DNA of 64,000 bases from CALAED01 sp036555725 (GCA_036555725.1 DATBKU010000037.1:1-64000); one strand, 5' to 3'. Shown: positions 1-8,845, counted from the first letter of the stretch. Numbers and translations are program-made. The notes: generated from the letters alone by a model not told the origin.

Positions 1-71
1 ACGTCGCCGCGGACGCCGATCAGGCAGGCCAGGACACGGCCCCACTCGTCGCGGAAGACCTGGTCGATCAA
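1..71 (-). CDS. ECF sigma factor, N-terminal fragment (cut by window edge)
   Basis: The minus strand reads LIDQVFRDEWGRVLACLIGV, the usual opening of region 2 of SigJ/ECF42-type extracytoplasmic sigma factors; the rest lies outside the window. The proposed TTG start at 71 overlaps the TGA stop of the upstream DGPF/YCII gene, so the two are translationally coupled. ECF42-group sigma factors are known to sit next to DGPF-domain genes, which supports the call. No GTG or ATG is available at this point, so the exact start is uncertain. Confidence 0.7.
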   Translation of the reverse strand, partial: MIDQVFRDEWGRVLACLIGVRGD

Positions 72-406
72 CGCTCGACCAGGGGGCGAATCTCGACGCT
101 GCCGCCGCGCCGCGCGGCCGGGATCCGGGACGCGACCTCGATCGCGGCGTCGAGATCATCGGCCTCGAAAAGGTAGAAGCCGCCGAACACCTCCTTGGTG
201 TCCGCGAACGGACCGTCGGTGACGAGCGTGTCGCCGCCCTGCACGCGTACGGTGGTCGCGGTCTCGACCGGCATCAGCTGGGCGCCGCCGAAGGCGCGCG
301 AGTCCTCGCCGATCGCGTAGTACACGCTCATGTCCGCCTTCTGCTCCTCCTCGCTGAGCTGCGTAAAGGACCCGGGCACCTCGTAGATCAACAGTGCATA
401 CTGCAT
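68..406 (-). CDS. YCII/DGPF-domain protein
   Basis: A 112-residue protein starting MQYALLIYEVPG with the diagnostic TDGPFADTKEVFGGFYLF segment of the DGPF subgroup of YCII-related proteins. The ATG at 406 was chosen because it is preceded by GGAGAAGGAGGCG; an in-frame extension further upstream would add a low-complexity Arg/Ser leader with no ribosome site. The family has a small ferredoxin-like fold and no firmly assigned reaction. It is the first gene of a pair with the downstream ECF sigma factor, which fits the known DGPF-ECF42 association in actinomycetes. Confidence 0.85.
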   Translation of the reverse strand: MQYALLIYEVPGSFTQLSEEEQKADMSVYYAIGEDSRAFGGAQLMPVETATTVRVQGGDTLVTDGPFADTKEVFGGFYLFEADDLDAAIEVASRIPAARRGGSVEIRPLVER

Positions 407-518
407 GACGCCTCCTTCTCCGTCGCCTTGCTTTCGCCCCCAAGACGAACGGAACCCGCGAGAGGGGACAGCGCTACGAGACAAATTCTGCCGCCTAAAG
501 CACTGGTGCGGCGAGATG

Positions 519-532
519 TAGTAGAAGTACTA
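519..532. promoter_or_regulatory. Dyad TAGTA-N4-TACTA upstream of ABC/XRE operon
   Basis: Perfect inverted repeat with 5-bp arms and a 4-bp spacer, 39 bp before the start of the ABC ATPase gene, in the only AT-rich stretch there. Because the third gene of the operon encodes a small XRE repressor, an autoregulatory operator is the likely role; this is inference. Confidence 0.35.
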
Positions 533-570
533 TCGTTCGCAATGGGACTTAGACGGGAGGACGAAGGTTC

Positions 571-1341
571 ATGACTGTGGTGGGTGAGCGGGACGAGCCG
601 GCTCGCGGTGCCCAGGTGGCGGTCGACGCGCCGGTAATCGACGTTCGTGGCCTGCGGATGCGCTACGGCTCGCTCGACGTGCTCGACGGGATCGACTGGC
701 GCGACCACGGCAGGTGGCGGGTGCGCGAACTGCTCCGCCACCTGGGCCGGTACTACGAGCCGTACGCCACGGCGGAGCGACCGCGGCCGTACGACGTGGA
801 CGAGCTGATCGAGACGGTGGGCCTCGGCGAGCACGCCGGCCAGAAGCTGGCCACGCTGTCTGGCGGGCAGCGGCGCCGCCTGGACGTGGCGATCGGCATG
901 GTGGGCCGTCCCGAGCTGCTGTTCATGGACGAGCCGGCCGCCGGGTTCGACCCGAAGGCGCGGCGCGCCTTCCACGATCTGGTGCATCGCCTGTCCGACC
1001 TCGAGGACACGACGATCCTGCTCACCACCCACGACCTCGACGAGGCCGAGAAGCTGGCGGACCGCATCCTGATCCTGGCCGGCGGCCGGATCGTCGCCGA
1101 CGGGAGCGCCGACCAGCTGGCCCGTCAGGTCTCCGCCAACGCGGAGGTGCGGTGGAGCCGCGGCGGTGAGTTCTTCGTGCACTCCACCGCCGACGCCACC
1201 CGCTTCGTACGTGAGCTGTTCGCGCAACACGGCGAGGAGATCGCCGACCTGGAGGTGCGCCGCGCGACGCTGGAGGACACCTACATGGCCATGGTGCACC
1301 GGGTCGAGACGGGCCACGTCGAGGAGGTCTTCTCCCTATGA
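571..1341 (+). CDS. ABC transporter ATPase lacking Walker A and Q-loop (internal deletion)
   Basis: A 256-residue DrrA/CcmA-like ATPase with the signature LSGGQ (about residues 96-100), Walker B LLFMDEP (116-122), D-loop and switch His (154), and a DrrA-type C-terminal extension. The P-loop is absent. The text jumps from VLDGID (residue 42) straight to WRDHGRWRVRELL, a segment that normally follows the Q-loop about 60 residues later. The reading frame is kept, which points to a clean in-frame deletion of roughly 180 bp. Without Walker A the subunit should not hydrolyse ATP. The start is ATG 571 with GGGAGGA upstream. It overlaps the permease by ATGA. The ORF is open, but the gene is probably non-functional unless an external ATPase substitutes. 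Confidence 0.85.
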   Translation: MTVVGERDEPARGAQVAVDAPVIDVRGLRMRYGSLDVLDGIDWRDHGRWRVRELLRHLGRYYEPYATAERPRPYDVDELIETVGLGEHAGQKLATLSGGQRRRLDVAIGMVGRPELLFMDEPAAGFDPKARRAFHDLVHRLSDLEDTTILLTTHDLDEAEKLADRILILAGGRIVADGSADQLARQVSANAEVRWSRGGEFFVHSTADATRFVRELFAQHGEEIADLEVRRATLEDTYMAMVHRVETGHVEEVFSL

Positions 1342-2189
1342 GTCAGGTAGTGGTCGCGGCGTCGCGGCTCGGGCTCTCACGCGGCTGGCTGGAGTTCAAG
1401 CAGACCATGGCCGCTTCCCAGGAGCTGATCTGGACCTTCGTCATCAACGGGGCGTTCTTCCTCGTGCTGGTCCTCCAGCGCAACTCCACGGTCGAGGGGG
1501 TGCCGCTGGCGCTACTGACGCTGCCGAGCCTGCTCGGCATGTCGGTCGCGACCGGCGGGCTGATGGGCGCGACCAGCATCCTGGCCAGCCACCGCGAGGA
1601 CGGCACGCTGCTGCGCGCCAAGGCTATACCGAACGGCATGATCGGCTACCTGGTCGCCCAGATCGTGCTGACGTTCCTCACCACGATCTTCGGCATGGCG
1701 CTCGTCCTCGTCCCCGGCCTGTTCGTGGTCGACGGCCTCACCAGCGTCGGGCCCGCCGGATGGCTGGCCCTGATCGGGGTGCTCGTCCTCGGGATGCTCG
1801 CCACGCTTCCGTGGGGTGCGATCATCGGCTCGCTGGTCAAGAGCGCGGCCTCCGGGTTCGGGCTGACTTTCCTGCCCATCTCCGGCGTCGTCGCGATCTC
1901 CGGGATCTTCTATCCGATCACCGCCCTGCCGGACTGGGTGCAGTGGATCGGCCAGGTGTTCCCGATCTACTGGCTCGGCCTCGGCATGCGCGCGGCCATC
2001 CTCCCGGACGCCGCCGCAGCGGCCGAGATCGGCGGATCCTGGCGGCATGTCGAAACGATCGGCGTGCTGGGCGCGTGGGCCGTCGTGGGCCTGCTGATCG
2101 CTCCCGCGGTGCTGCGGCGGATGGCTCGCCACGAGTCGGGGTCGACCATGGAGGCCCGCAAGGAGCGGGCGCTGCACCGGGGATACTGA
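1338..2189 (+). CDS. ABC-2 type transporter permease
   Basis: A 283-residue polytopic membrane protein with about six hydrophobic segments and the ABC2_membrane-type ending. It starts with an ATGA overlap on the ATPase stop and ends with a TGATG overlap on the XRE regulator, so all three are one coupled operon. Family knowledge suggests export of a drug or lipid-like molecule with the DrrA-like subunit. It looks intact even though its partner ATPase has lost the P-loop, so either it is a relic or it borrows another ATPase such as the one at 23928-24728. Confidence 0.85.
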   Translation: MSQVVVAASRLGLSRGWLEFKQTMAASQELIWTFVINGAFFLVLVLQRNSTVEGVPLALLTLPSLLGMSVATGGLMGATSILASHREDGTLLRAKAIPNGMIGYLVAQIVLTFLTTIFGMALVLVPGLFVVDGLTSVGPAGWLALIGVLVLGMLATLPWGAIIGSLVKSAASGFGLTFLPISGVVAISGIFYPITALPDWVQWIGQVFPIYWLGLGMRAAILPDAAAAAEIGGSWRHVETIGVLGAWAVVGLLIAPAVLRRMARHESGSTMEARKERALHRGY

Positions 2190-2428
2190 TGGCCGAGACG
2201 ATCCACAACCGCATCGCGATGCTCCGCGCGGAACGGGGCATCTCCCGGCGGCAACTCGCCGACGCGCTCGGCGTCCACTACCAGACGGTCGGTTACCTGG
2301 AGCGCGGCGAATACAGTCCGAGCCTCTACCTGGCGCTGCGGATCGCGGAGTATTTCGAGGTACCGGTGGAAGTGATCTTCTCTACCACGCCGTTCCCGCG
2401 GATCGGCAGCACCGACCGCTCGGCCTGA
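2189..2428 (+). CDS. XRE-family transcriptional regulator (HTH_3)
   Basis: A 79-residue protein that is almost entirely one Cro/CI helix-turn-helix: NRIAMLRAERGISRRQLADA, then LGVHYQTVGYLERGEYSPSL, then AEYFEVPVEVIF. The ATG at 2189 overlaps the permease TGA by one base. Very small XRE proteins of this type commonly end ABC transporter operons in actinobacteria and repress them. The dyad at 519-532 is a candidate operator. Confidence 0.85.
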   Translation: MAETIHNRIAMLRAERGISRRQLADALGVHYQTVGYLERGEYSPSLYLALRIAEYFEVPVEVIFSTTPFPRIGSTDRSA

Positions 2429-2506
2429 GCCCGGCTGGCTGACGCAATTGATGGCAGGGCCGGGGACCTCCCTCGCGACTGAACCATCGTCGGCGACACT
2501 GAGGCC

Positions 2507-3349
2507 ATGGAATACGTCGGCCGGGTGCCCGCCCCACCGCTCGACCGGTTCATCGACGACATCTACTGCCTGACCGGGGTGCCGCGCCACCGCCGGATGA
2601 ACGTCCCGCCGATGCCGTCGGCACACCTGTTCGTCAACCTGGGCGGACCCGTCCGTCTATGGGATTCCGACCCTTCGGTGCCGCCGGCAGTGTTCACCGA
2701 CGGGTGGTTCATGGGCGTATGGACCAGGCGTTTCCTCTTCGAGTACCCCCAATGGGTGCGGCTCGTCGGAGTGCACTTCAAGCCCTGGGGGATGTCGCCG
2801 TTCGTCGACATGCCGGCCGTCGAGCTGCGGGACCGATGGGTGCCGGTCGACGCCGTCTGGCAACGGTCTTTGGACCGGATTCGCAACCGGGTCGGCGACA
2901 TCGCATCGGCCACCGAGGCACTGCGGGTATTGGAGGACGAGCTGCGATCGCGACTCGCCGAGGCACCGTCGCGCGGTCTCGACCTGGTCCAGCGCACAGG
3001 CGGGCGGTTGGAGACTTCCCACGGCGCGGTCTCGGTCGGTGCCCTGACCGATGCCGCCGGGGTGAGCGGCAATCACCTGGCCACTCAATTCAAGTCTCAT
3101 GTCGGGGTCACCCCGAAGCGGGTGGCGCGGATCTACCGCTTTGCGCGGCTGATCGTGTCCGTAGACGCCCGGCGTCCGGTCGACTGGTCGGAGCTCGCTC
3201 AAACGGCGGGCTACTTCGACCGGGCCCACTTCAGCAGGGAGTTCAAGGACTTCACCGGCCACACCCCGACGGAATACCTGGCCCTGCGGCGCCGATTCCC
3301 ACCCGAGCCGGGGTTCCCGCCGGACAGCGGTCCAATGCCCGCTGATTGA
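2507..3349 (+). CDS. AraC-family transcriptional regulator
   Basis: A 280-residue protein. The N-terminal half (MEYVGRVPAPPLDRFIDDIY, about 1-130) matches the DUF6597-type sensor seen in many actinobacterial AraC regulators. The C-terminal 100 residues carry two helix-turn-helices and the typical TAGYFDRAHFSREFKDFTGH signature. The ATG at 2507 is about 80 bp after the XRE gene. Its target is unknown; the next gene (DHFR-like reductase) starts 75 bp downstream in the same direction and could be co-transcribed. Confidence 0.88.
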   Translation: MEYVGRVPAPPLDRFIDDIYCLTGVPRHRRMNVPPMPSAHLFVNLGGPVRLWDSDPSVPPAVFTDGWFMGVWTRRFLFEYPQWVRLVGVHFKPWGMSPFVDMPAVELRDRWVPVDAVWQRSLDRIRNRVGDIASATEALRVLEDELRSRLAEAPSRGLDLVQRTGGRLETSHGAVSVGALTDAAGVSGNHLATQFKSHVGVTPKRVARIYRFARLIVSVDARRPVDWSELAQTAGYFDRAHFSREFKDFTGHTPTEYLALRRRFPPEPGFPPDSGPMPAD

Positions 3350-3423
3350 TTTCTTACAAGCCCAGACCCCCTCGGGGGCGACAAGATCGGTTGCGAATGC
3401 GCGAGGAGACTTGAGGGGAACCT

Positions 3424-4035
3424 GTGGGCACAGTAATCATGCACAACGTGGTGTCGGTGGACGGCTTCATCGCCGACGAGAACGACGACGTCGGGCCACT
3501 TCACGAGTGGTACTTCAGTGGGGACACTCCGATCACCAAAGGCGGCGACCAGCAGTACGACCATTCCGGAGTGGGAAGCGGCTTCAAGGTCTCAGGTGCG
3601 TCGGCGGAGTACGTCCGGCAGATGTGGGAGGCGATCGGCACGAGCGTGCTGGGCCGCAACCTGTTCGACCTGGTGAACGGCTGGGAGGGTCAGCCGCCCG
3701 CGGGAGACCACGTGGTCGTGGTGTCCCACCGGCCGAAGCCCGAAGGCTGGCACCCCGAGGCGTCGTACCATTTCGTCGATGGCGTGACGGCTGCGATCGA
3801 CAAGGCCCAGGAGCTCGCCGGGGAGCGAACCGTCATTGTGAACTCCGGCGATGTGGGCAGCCAGATCTTCGCGGCCGGCCTCGTGGACGAGGTGGCGATG
3901 GACGTGGTGCCGGTGGTGTTCGGGTCGGGCAAACGCTACTTCGGCAGCATCGATGGGCAGCATCTACTGGAGGATCCCCACGTGATCATCCAGGGCGACC
4001 GGGTGCTACACCTGAGGTTCAAGGTACGCCGCTAG
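3424..4035 (+). CDS. Dihydrofolate-reductase family (RibD C-terminal-like) protein
   Basis: A 203-residue protein of the DHFR/RibD-C superfamily: VIMHNVVSVDGFIADENDD at the N-terminus, VLGRNLFDLVNGW in the middle and a VVPVVFGSGKRYFGS ending. The start is GTG 3424 behind GAGGGGAAC. Members are NAD(P)H-dependent reductases of mostly unknown substrate and are common next to one-component regulators; true folate function is unlikely. A second member of the family lies at 62587-63189. Confidence 0.85.
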   Translation: MGTVIMHNVVSVDGFIADENDDVGPLHEWYFSGDTPITKGGDQQYDHSGVGSGFKVSGASAEYVRQMWEAIGTSVLGRNLFDLVNGWEGQPPAGDHVVVVSHRPKPEGWHPEASYHFVDGVTAAIDKAQELAGERTVIVNSGDVGSQIFAAGLVDEVAMDVVPVVFGSGKRYFGSIDGQHLLEDPHVIIQGDRVLHLRFKVRR

Positions 4036-4200
4036 GCCGTTCCGGACGTCGTGTCAGCCACGGCGCGGAGCCATAGGTTGATGGTGGCGATGGACGGTGG
4101 CGGCGTGGCCTACCGAGACCATCCGCCTCCGCCGTACCCACGGAGACGCCGGTCACGACCGCGACGCCGGCGCCCGCCCCCGTCCCCCTCCCCGAGCCGT

Positions 4201-4368
4201 ATGAAGGAATCCGCGCGAGGGCTGCGTACGGAGCTGACCCGGGCGCTCGACCGGTACCTCGACGACCGCTCCGGAGAGCTGTCGCTGTCGATGCGCGACC
4301 TGGGCGCCGGCATCGAAACGGCCGAACACGCCGTCGACCTGGTCACCTCGGCCCTGTCAGGGCTCTGA
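4201..4368 (+). CDS. Small hypothetical protein (doubtful)
   Basis: A possible 55-residue ORF beginning MKESARGLRTELTRALDRYL with acidic and helical character. In-frame upstream sequence is Pro/Arg low complexity, so the internal ATG is preferred, but no clear ribosome site precedes it. It overlaps the 3' end of the convergent gene by 12 bp. I do not recognise it. The 4036-4200 stretch before it holds nothing convincing. Confidence 0.25.
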   Translation: MKESARGLRTELTRALDRYLDDRSGELSLSMRDLGAGIETAEHAVDLVTSALSGL

Positions 4369-5397
4369 TCGCCGCCGCGCACGGCCGGCCGGTCGACGGC
4401 GTCGCCGCAGCGCGTCCCGCAACCGTCGGACGGCGCGTGCCGCCTTGGCCGCGACCGGAAAGCGCTCGGTCAGGGGCCGCTTCGGACGGCTCGCCCGGGG
4501 TCGCCGGCGGTCGTACATCATCGTGTGGACGGCCTGTTCGAGCGTCTGCCCGTCCGCGTCCTCATCCCGCTCGATGCAGCCGAGTATCAGGGCAAGGCCG
4601 CCGGTGCCGAGCAGGGACCGGCGCTCACCGTAATCGAGGAGTTTGGCGTCGGGGTCTGCGAGGATGCGCAGCCCCACGCCTTCCCCTATCGCGATCAGCA
4701 GCGACACGAAGTCGTCGAGCGTGATCCCGGGGCGCAGGCGCAGGCCGCGGCATTGAAGGACCTCCGCGCAGACCTCTTTCCATGGCTCCTGGACCCCCTG
4801 GTAGCTCTCGGCCATCGCGTCACGAATCACGTGGTCGCCTTCGGCGGCCGCGGTGGCGACGAGCTTCAACCGGAAGCGGGGATTGCCGACCAGCTCGACG
4901 ATGTCGGAGAAGCCCAGGCTGTGGATGGCGGGTACGAAGCCGGACCCGTCGATGAGCTCCTCGATGGGATCGGCGGCCTCTTCGCTGAAGGCATGGGTCG
5001 GGTGGTACTGCGACCACAGGCCGAAATGGAGCAGGTCGGCGATGAAGTCCGAATGGGACCTCCAGGTGGACCGCATGGTCGAGACGTTGCCCATCCGCGG
5101 AAAGGGCGACGGGTTGCGGGTGACCTCGTCCGCGACCGCCCGCTGGGAGAGAAAGCCCAGCAGCGGCCGCTGCAGCGAGCTCTCGTCCTCCGGATCGACG
5201 GGCGTGCGCTCGGCACCTGGGCCGAGATGCCGCCTGATCAGCCGCATCGCCGCGGTGAGGTACGCCGCGGTCACCGGGTCGTTGGCGAGCCGGTCCCGGC
5301 TGTACCGCGTACGCCGGTTGAGCCGGCGCAACACCTGGGACAGATCCAAGTTGTAGGGGTAGGGAAGCTGCTGCTTGAGCGGCCGCTTTTCGTCCAT
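4357..5397 (-). CDS. Unrecognised actinobacterial protein, Arg-rich tail
   Basis: A 346-residue protein starting MDEKRPLKQQLPYPYNLDLS. The ATG at 5397 is chosen for the preceding GGGAGGG. The sequence is mostly helical, with no signal peptide or membrane segment. Around residues 245-300 the stretch TLDDFVSLLIAIGEGVGLRI resembles the ligand domain of TetR proteins, but no N-terminal HTH is evident. The last 50 residues are very Arg-rich. It is divergent from the cyclase-like gene at 5535, with 137 bp between starts, so a shared control region is plausible. Function unknown. Confidence 0.55.
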   Translation of the reverse strand: MDEKRPLKQQLPYPYNLDLSQVLRRLNRRTRYSRDRLANDPVTAAYLTAAMRLIRRHLGPGAERTPVDPEDESSLQRPLLGFLSQRAVADEVTRNPSPFPRMGNVSTMRSTWRSHSDFIADLLHFGLWSQYHPTHAFSEEAADPIEELIDGSGFVPAIHSLGFSDIVELVGNPRFRLKLVATAAAEGDHVIRDAMAESYQGVQEPWKEVCAEVLQCRGLRLRPGITLDDFVSLLIAIGEGVGLRILADPDAKLLDYGERRSLLGTGGLALILGCIERDEDADGQTLEQAVHTMMYDRRRPRASRPKRPLTERFPVAAKAARAVRRLRDALRRRRRPAGRARRRSEP

Positions 5398-5534
5398 CTT
5401 CCGACCCTCCCTCGAAAACACCGGCCGTTCATAGGCGCGCAGCCGCGCTGTAGTGTCCCCGGCACCGGTGCGCGGCCGGGTCCACGCGGGTGGGCAGCAC
5501 GACAAGGGCCGACGGGCCGGCCTACAACGGGGAG

Positions 5535-6272
5535 ATGACGCGACCATTCTGCTTCGCGGAGCGGGACCTTCGCCCAAGCGTTTCGGCGGCGGTCGACCGC
5601 GGCCGGCCGCTGGATCTCGGGTCGTCCCAGCACTGCGCGATCGTCGCCGTGCAGATCGTCGGCTTCACCGGCCAGGGGCGCGACGACGAGGTCCAACTGG
5701 CACTCCGGGCGGCCGTCTTCCAAATGCTGATCACCGCCTTCGACGCCGCGGGCGTCGGCTGGGAGGAGTGCCCGCACGAGGACCGCATCGACGGCGTCCT
5801 CGTCATCGTCCCGTTGCGCATGCCCACGGCGGTCCTGATCGACCCGTTGCTCCCCCACCTCCAGGCCGGGCTGCGCCTGCACAATCGACTCTCCGCCGCC
5901 ATCGCACGGATCGGGCTGCGCGTCGCGATCCACATCGGCGAAGTCCATCGCGATCACCACGGCTTCGCGGGTACCGCGATCAACCACGTCGTCCGGCTCG
6001 TCGAGACCCCCGGGTCCGGGGAGGCACCCACCGCGGGCGGCGCCGAACTCTGCCTCATCGTGTCGGACTACGTCTATGACAGCGTGGTCCGTCACTGTCG
6101 GGGGCTCATCGACCCGACGGCGTTCCAGCCGGTCATCGCGACGGTCGAGGAATCGCGACCCCGGCGTGGATCCGGCAACCGGCGGCCTCATCGCCGTTCG
6201 CTTCAGTGGGCGGCGGCGTCCCAGGTGGGGCCGGTGCCGACGGCCACGTCGAGGGTGACGCACAGCGGGTAG
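5535..6272 (+). CDS. Nucleotide-cyclase-homology-like protein, probably inactive
   Basis: A protein of about 245 residues with a degenerate class III cyclase fold: CAIVAVQIVGFTG at the first metal site, EDRIDGVLVIVP at the second, then RVAIHIGEVHRDHHG. In active cyclases the first metal ligand is Asp (DIVGFT); here it is Gln, while the second Asp remains. Catalysis is therefore doubtful and a regulatory role is more likely (inference). The ATG at 5535 is close behind CGGGGAG; a GTG at 5490 is an alternative. The last 23 codons overlap the convergent polA gene and look unlike the rest, possibly after a frameshift. Confidence 0.6.
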   Translation: MTRPFCFAERDLRPSVSAAVDRGRPLDLGSSQHCAIVAVQIVGFTGQGRDDEVQLALRAAVFQMLITAFDAAGVGWEECPHEDRIDGVLVIVPLRMPTAVLIDPLLPHLQAGLRLHNRLSAAIARIGLRVAIHIGEVHRDHHGFAGTAINHVVRLVETPGSGEAPTAGGAELCLIVSDYVYDSVVRHCRGLIDPTAFQPVIATVEESRPRRGSGNRRPHRRSLQWAAASQVGPVPTATSRVTHSG

Positions 6273-8845
6273 GCGCCGGTGAGCCCGGCGCGGACGAGCT
6301 CCTCGGCCGGTGCCCGCTCGCCGGGCGCCACCTCGAGGACGAGCTCGTCGTGCACTTGGAGCAGCAGGCGGCTGCGCAGCCCCGCCGCCCGGAAGGATTC
6401 GTCGACCCGGAGCATGCCGAGCTTCACGATGTCGGCCGCCGAGCCCTGGATGGGAGCGTTCAGCGCCATCCGCTCGGCGGTCTCGCGGCGCTGCCGGTTG
6501 TCGCTGGTGAGGGCGGGCAGGTAGCGGCGGCGGCCGAGGACGGTCTGGGTGTAGCCGGCCTTGCGGGCCCGCTCGACGACGTGGTGGAGGTAGTCGCGGA
6601 CGCCGCCGAGCCGCTCGAAGTAGGCGTCGCGCAACGGCCGCGCCTCGTCCATGCTGATGCGCAGCTGCCGGGCCAGCCCGAAGACGGACAGACCGTACGC
6701 CAGGCCGTACGACATCGCCTTGATCTTGCGGCGCATGTCGGCGGTGACGGCGCCCGGCGGCACCCCGAAGACCTGGGCGGCCAGGGTGGCGTGCAGGTCC
6801 TCGCCGGAGCTGAACGCGGCCAGCAGCGTCTCGTCTTGTGACAGGTGCGCCATGATGCGCAGCTCGAGCTGGTTGTAGTCGGCGGTCATCAGCGACTCGA
6901 AGCCGCCGCCCGGGACGAAGGCCCGCCGGATGCGGTGCCCGTCCTCCGTACGTACCGGGATGACCTGCAGGTTAGGCTCGGTCGAGGTGATCCGGCCGGT
7001 GGCCGCGACGGTCTGCTTGAAGTCGGTGTGGATGCGGCCGTCAGGGCCGATCTCTTTGATCAGACCGGTCACCGTCATGCGCAGCCGCGACTGGTCGCGA
7101 TGGTGCAGCAGGATGCCCGGTAGCTCGCTGTCGGTGTGCTCGGCCAGCCACATCAGCGAGTCGACGTCGGTGGAGTAGCCGGACTTGATCTTCTTCGTCT
7201 TGGGCAGCCCGAGGTCGCCGAAGAGCACCTCCTGCAGTTGCTTGGTCGAGCCCGGGTTGAACGGGCGGCCGGCCACCCGCGCGGCCTCCTCGGTGGCGTG
7301 TTCGATGCGCGCGATGAACTGCCGTTCCAGCTCGACCAGCTGCTCGCGGTCGACGCGGACCCCGGTCCGCTCGGTGCGGGCGAGCAGCCCGGACAGCGGT
7401 AGCTCCACGTCGTGCAGCAGCCCCTCCGAGCCGGTGCGGGCGAGCAGCGGCTCGAACTTCACCAGCAGGTCGAGCACGGTGCGGGCCTGCGCCACCAGCG
7501 CGGCGCCGTCGTCATCGGCCGTGGGCAGCCGGCGGCCCAGGTACTGCGACGACAGCTCGTCGAGGCTGTACGCGGCGACCCCCGGCTTGAGCAGGTAGCC
7601 GGCCAGCTCCACATCGCAGGCGATGCCGGCGACCGGCCAGCCGTGCTCGCCGAAGACCCGGAGCAGCCCCTTGGCGTCGTGAACGATCTTGGGTCGCGAC
7701 GGGTCGGCCAGCCAGGCGGCGAGCGCCTTCTCGTCGAGCTCGGTCAGCCGGGCGGCCTCGACGGCCGCAGCGGGACCGCCGGGGGCGGCCAGTGCCAGCC
7801 ATGACACCTGCCCGGCGCCGCGCACCCAGGTGTACGTCGCGGTGAGCGCGATCGTGCCGGTTCGGCCGGCGAGCCAGCCGGTCAGCTCCCCCGGCGCGAG
7901 CACCCGGCCGTCGGTCGGCTGGGTCGCGGCGGGGCGCGGCCTGAGCCTGGCGGCCTCCGCGCCGGGGTCGGCGGAGAACAGCCGCTCGCGGAGACTGGCG
8001 TTGCGGAACTCCAGCTTCTCCAGCAGTGCGGTAAAGGCGGGCAGGTCGTAGGGACGGCGTCGCAGGTCGGCGAGGCCGACGGGCACCTGCACATCGCGGA
8101 CCAGCTCGGTCAGCCGGCGGTTGAGGGTGACCGTCTCCAGCGCTGCGCGGAGCTTGTCGCCCGCCTTACCCGGCACCTCGTCGGCCCGCTCGGTCAAGAC
8201 GGCGAGCGAGCCGAACTCGCGGATCCACTTGGCCGCCGTCTTCTCGCCGATGCCCGGGATGCTCGGCAGGTTGTCGGACGGGTCGCCGCGCAGCGCCGCG
8301 AAGTCGGGGTACTGACTCGGGCTCAGGCCGTACCTCTCCCGCAGCCGTTCGGGCGTGAACCTGGTCGCCTCGGAGACGCCGCGGATGAAGTAGAGCACGG
8401 TGACGTCGTCGCTGACCAGTTGCAGCGCGTCGCGGTCGCCCGTGTTGATCAGTACCTCGAAGCCGTCGGCCGCGGCCGCCGTGGCGAGGGTGGCGATGAC
8501 GTCGTCGGCCTCGAAACCGGGCACGCGCACCGTCGGCAGCCGCATCGCGTCGAGCAGGTCGTCGAGGATGCCCAGCTGGCTGGTGAACTCCTCGGGCGAG
8601 CGCGAGCGGTTGGCCTTGTAGTCGGCGAACTGCTCCGTACGGAATGTTCGCCGCGAGACGTCGAACGTGACCGCGACGTGGGTCGGCCGCTCGTCGCGGA
8701 GCGTGTTGGCCAGCATCGAGGCGAACCCGTAGATCATGTTGGTGGGTTGGCCGCCGGTCGTGCTGAAGTTCTCCACGGGCAGCGCGTAGTACGCCCGGTA
8801 GGCCAGCGAGTGTCCGTCGAGCAGCAGCAACCGAGACCGCGTCAC
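6203..8845 (-). CDS. polA: DNA polymerase I
   Basis: An 880-residue replication/repair polymerase. The N-terminal 5'-3' exonuclease domain (about 1-290) opens TRSRLLLLDGHSLAYRAYYA and has the FEADDVIATLA motif. The middle has a degenerate 3'-5' exonuclease-like domain (about 310-500). The polymerase domain carries motif A (DYNQLELRIMAHLSQDE), motif B (RRKIKAMSYGLAYGLS) and motif C (QVHDELVLEV, catalytic His-Asp-Glu near 832-834). Length fits actinobacterial PolA. The start is GTG 8845 directly behind AAAGGGAGG, a short spacing; upstream in-frame sequence lacks homology. It is monocistronic, divergent from the deaminase gene, and its tail overlaps the convergent gene. Confidence 0.97.
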   Translation of the reverse strand: MTRSRLLLLDGHSLAYRAYYALPVENFSTTGGQPTNMIYGFASMLANTLRDERPTHVAVTFDVSRRTFRTEQFADYKANRSRSPEEFTSQLGILDDLLDAMRLPTVRVPGFEADDVIATLATAAAADGFEVLINTGDRDALQLVSDDVTVLYFIRGVSEATRFTPERLRERYGLSPSQYPDFAALRGDPSDNLPSIPGIGEKTAAKWIREFGSLAVLTERADEVPGKAGDKLRAALETVTLNRRLTELVRDVQVPVGLADLRRRPYDLPAFTALLEKLEFRNASLRERLFSADPGAEAARLRPRPAATQPTDGRVLAPGELTGWLAGRTGTIALTATYTWVRGAGQVSWLALAAPGGPAAAVEAARLTELDEKALAAWLADPSRPKIVHDAKGLLRVFGEHGWPVAGIACDVELAGYLLKPGVAAYSLDELSSQYLGRRLPTADDDGAALVAQARTVLDLLVKFEPLLARTGSEGLLHDVELPLSGLLARTERTGVRVDREQLVELERQFIARIEHATEEAARVAGRPFNPGSTKQLQEVLFGDLGLPKTKKIKSGYSTDVDSLMWLAEHTDSELPGILLHHRDQSRLRMTVTGLIKEIGPDGRIHTDFKQTVAATGRITSTEPNLQVIPVRTEDGHRIRRAFVPGGGFESLMTADYNQLELRIMAHLSQDETLLAAFSSGEDLHATLAAQVFGVPPGAVTADMRRKIKAMSYGLAYGLSVFGLARQLRISMDEARPLRDAYFERLGGVRDYLHHVVERARKAGYTQTVLGRRRYLPALTSDNRQRRETAERMALNAPIQGSAADIVKLGMLRVDESFRAAGLRSRLLLQVHDELVLEVAPGERAPAEELVRAGLTGAYPLCVTLDVAVGTGPTWDAAAH

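Noticed and set aside
4036..4100. Minus-strand text resembling the last residues of an IS5-type transposase (ATINLWLRAVAD)
   Set aside because: Only about 16 residues before an in-frame stop, no terminal repeats and no neighbouring transposase sequence.
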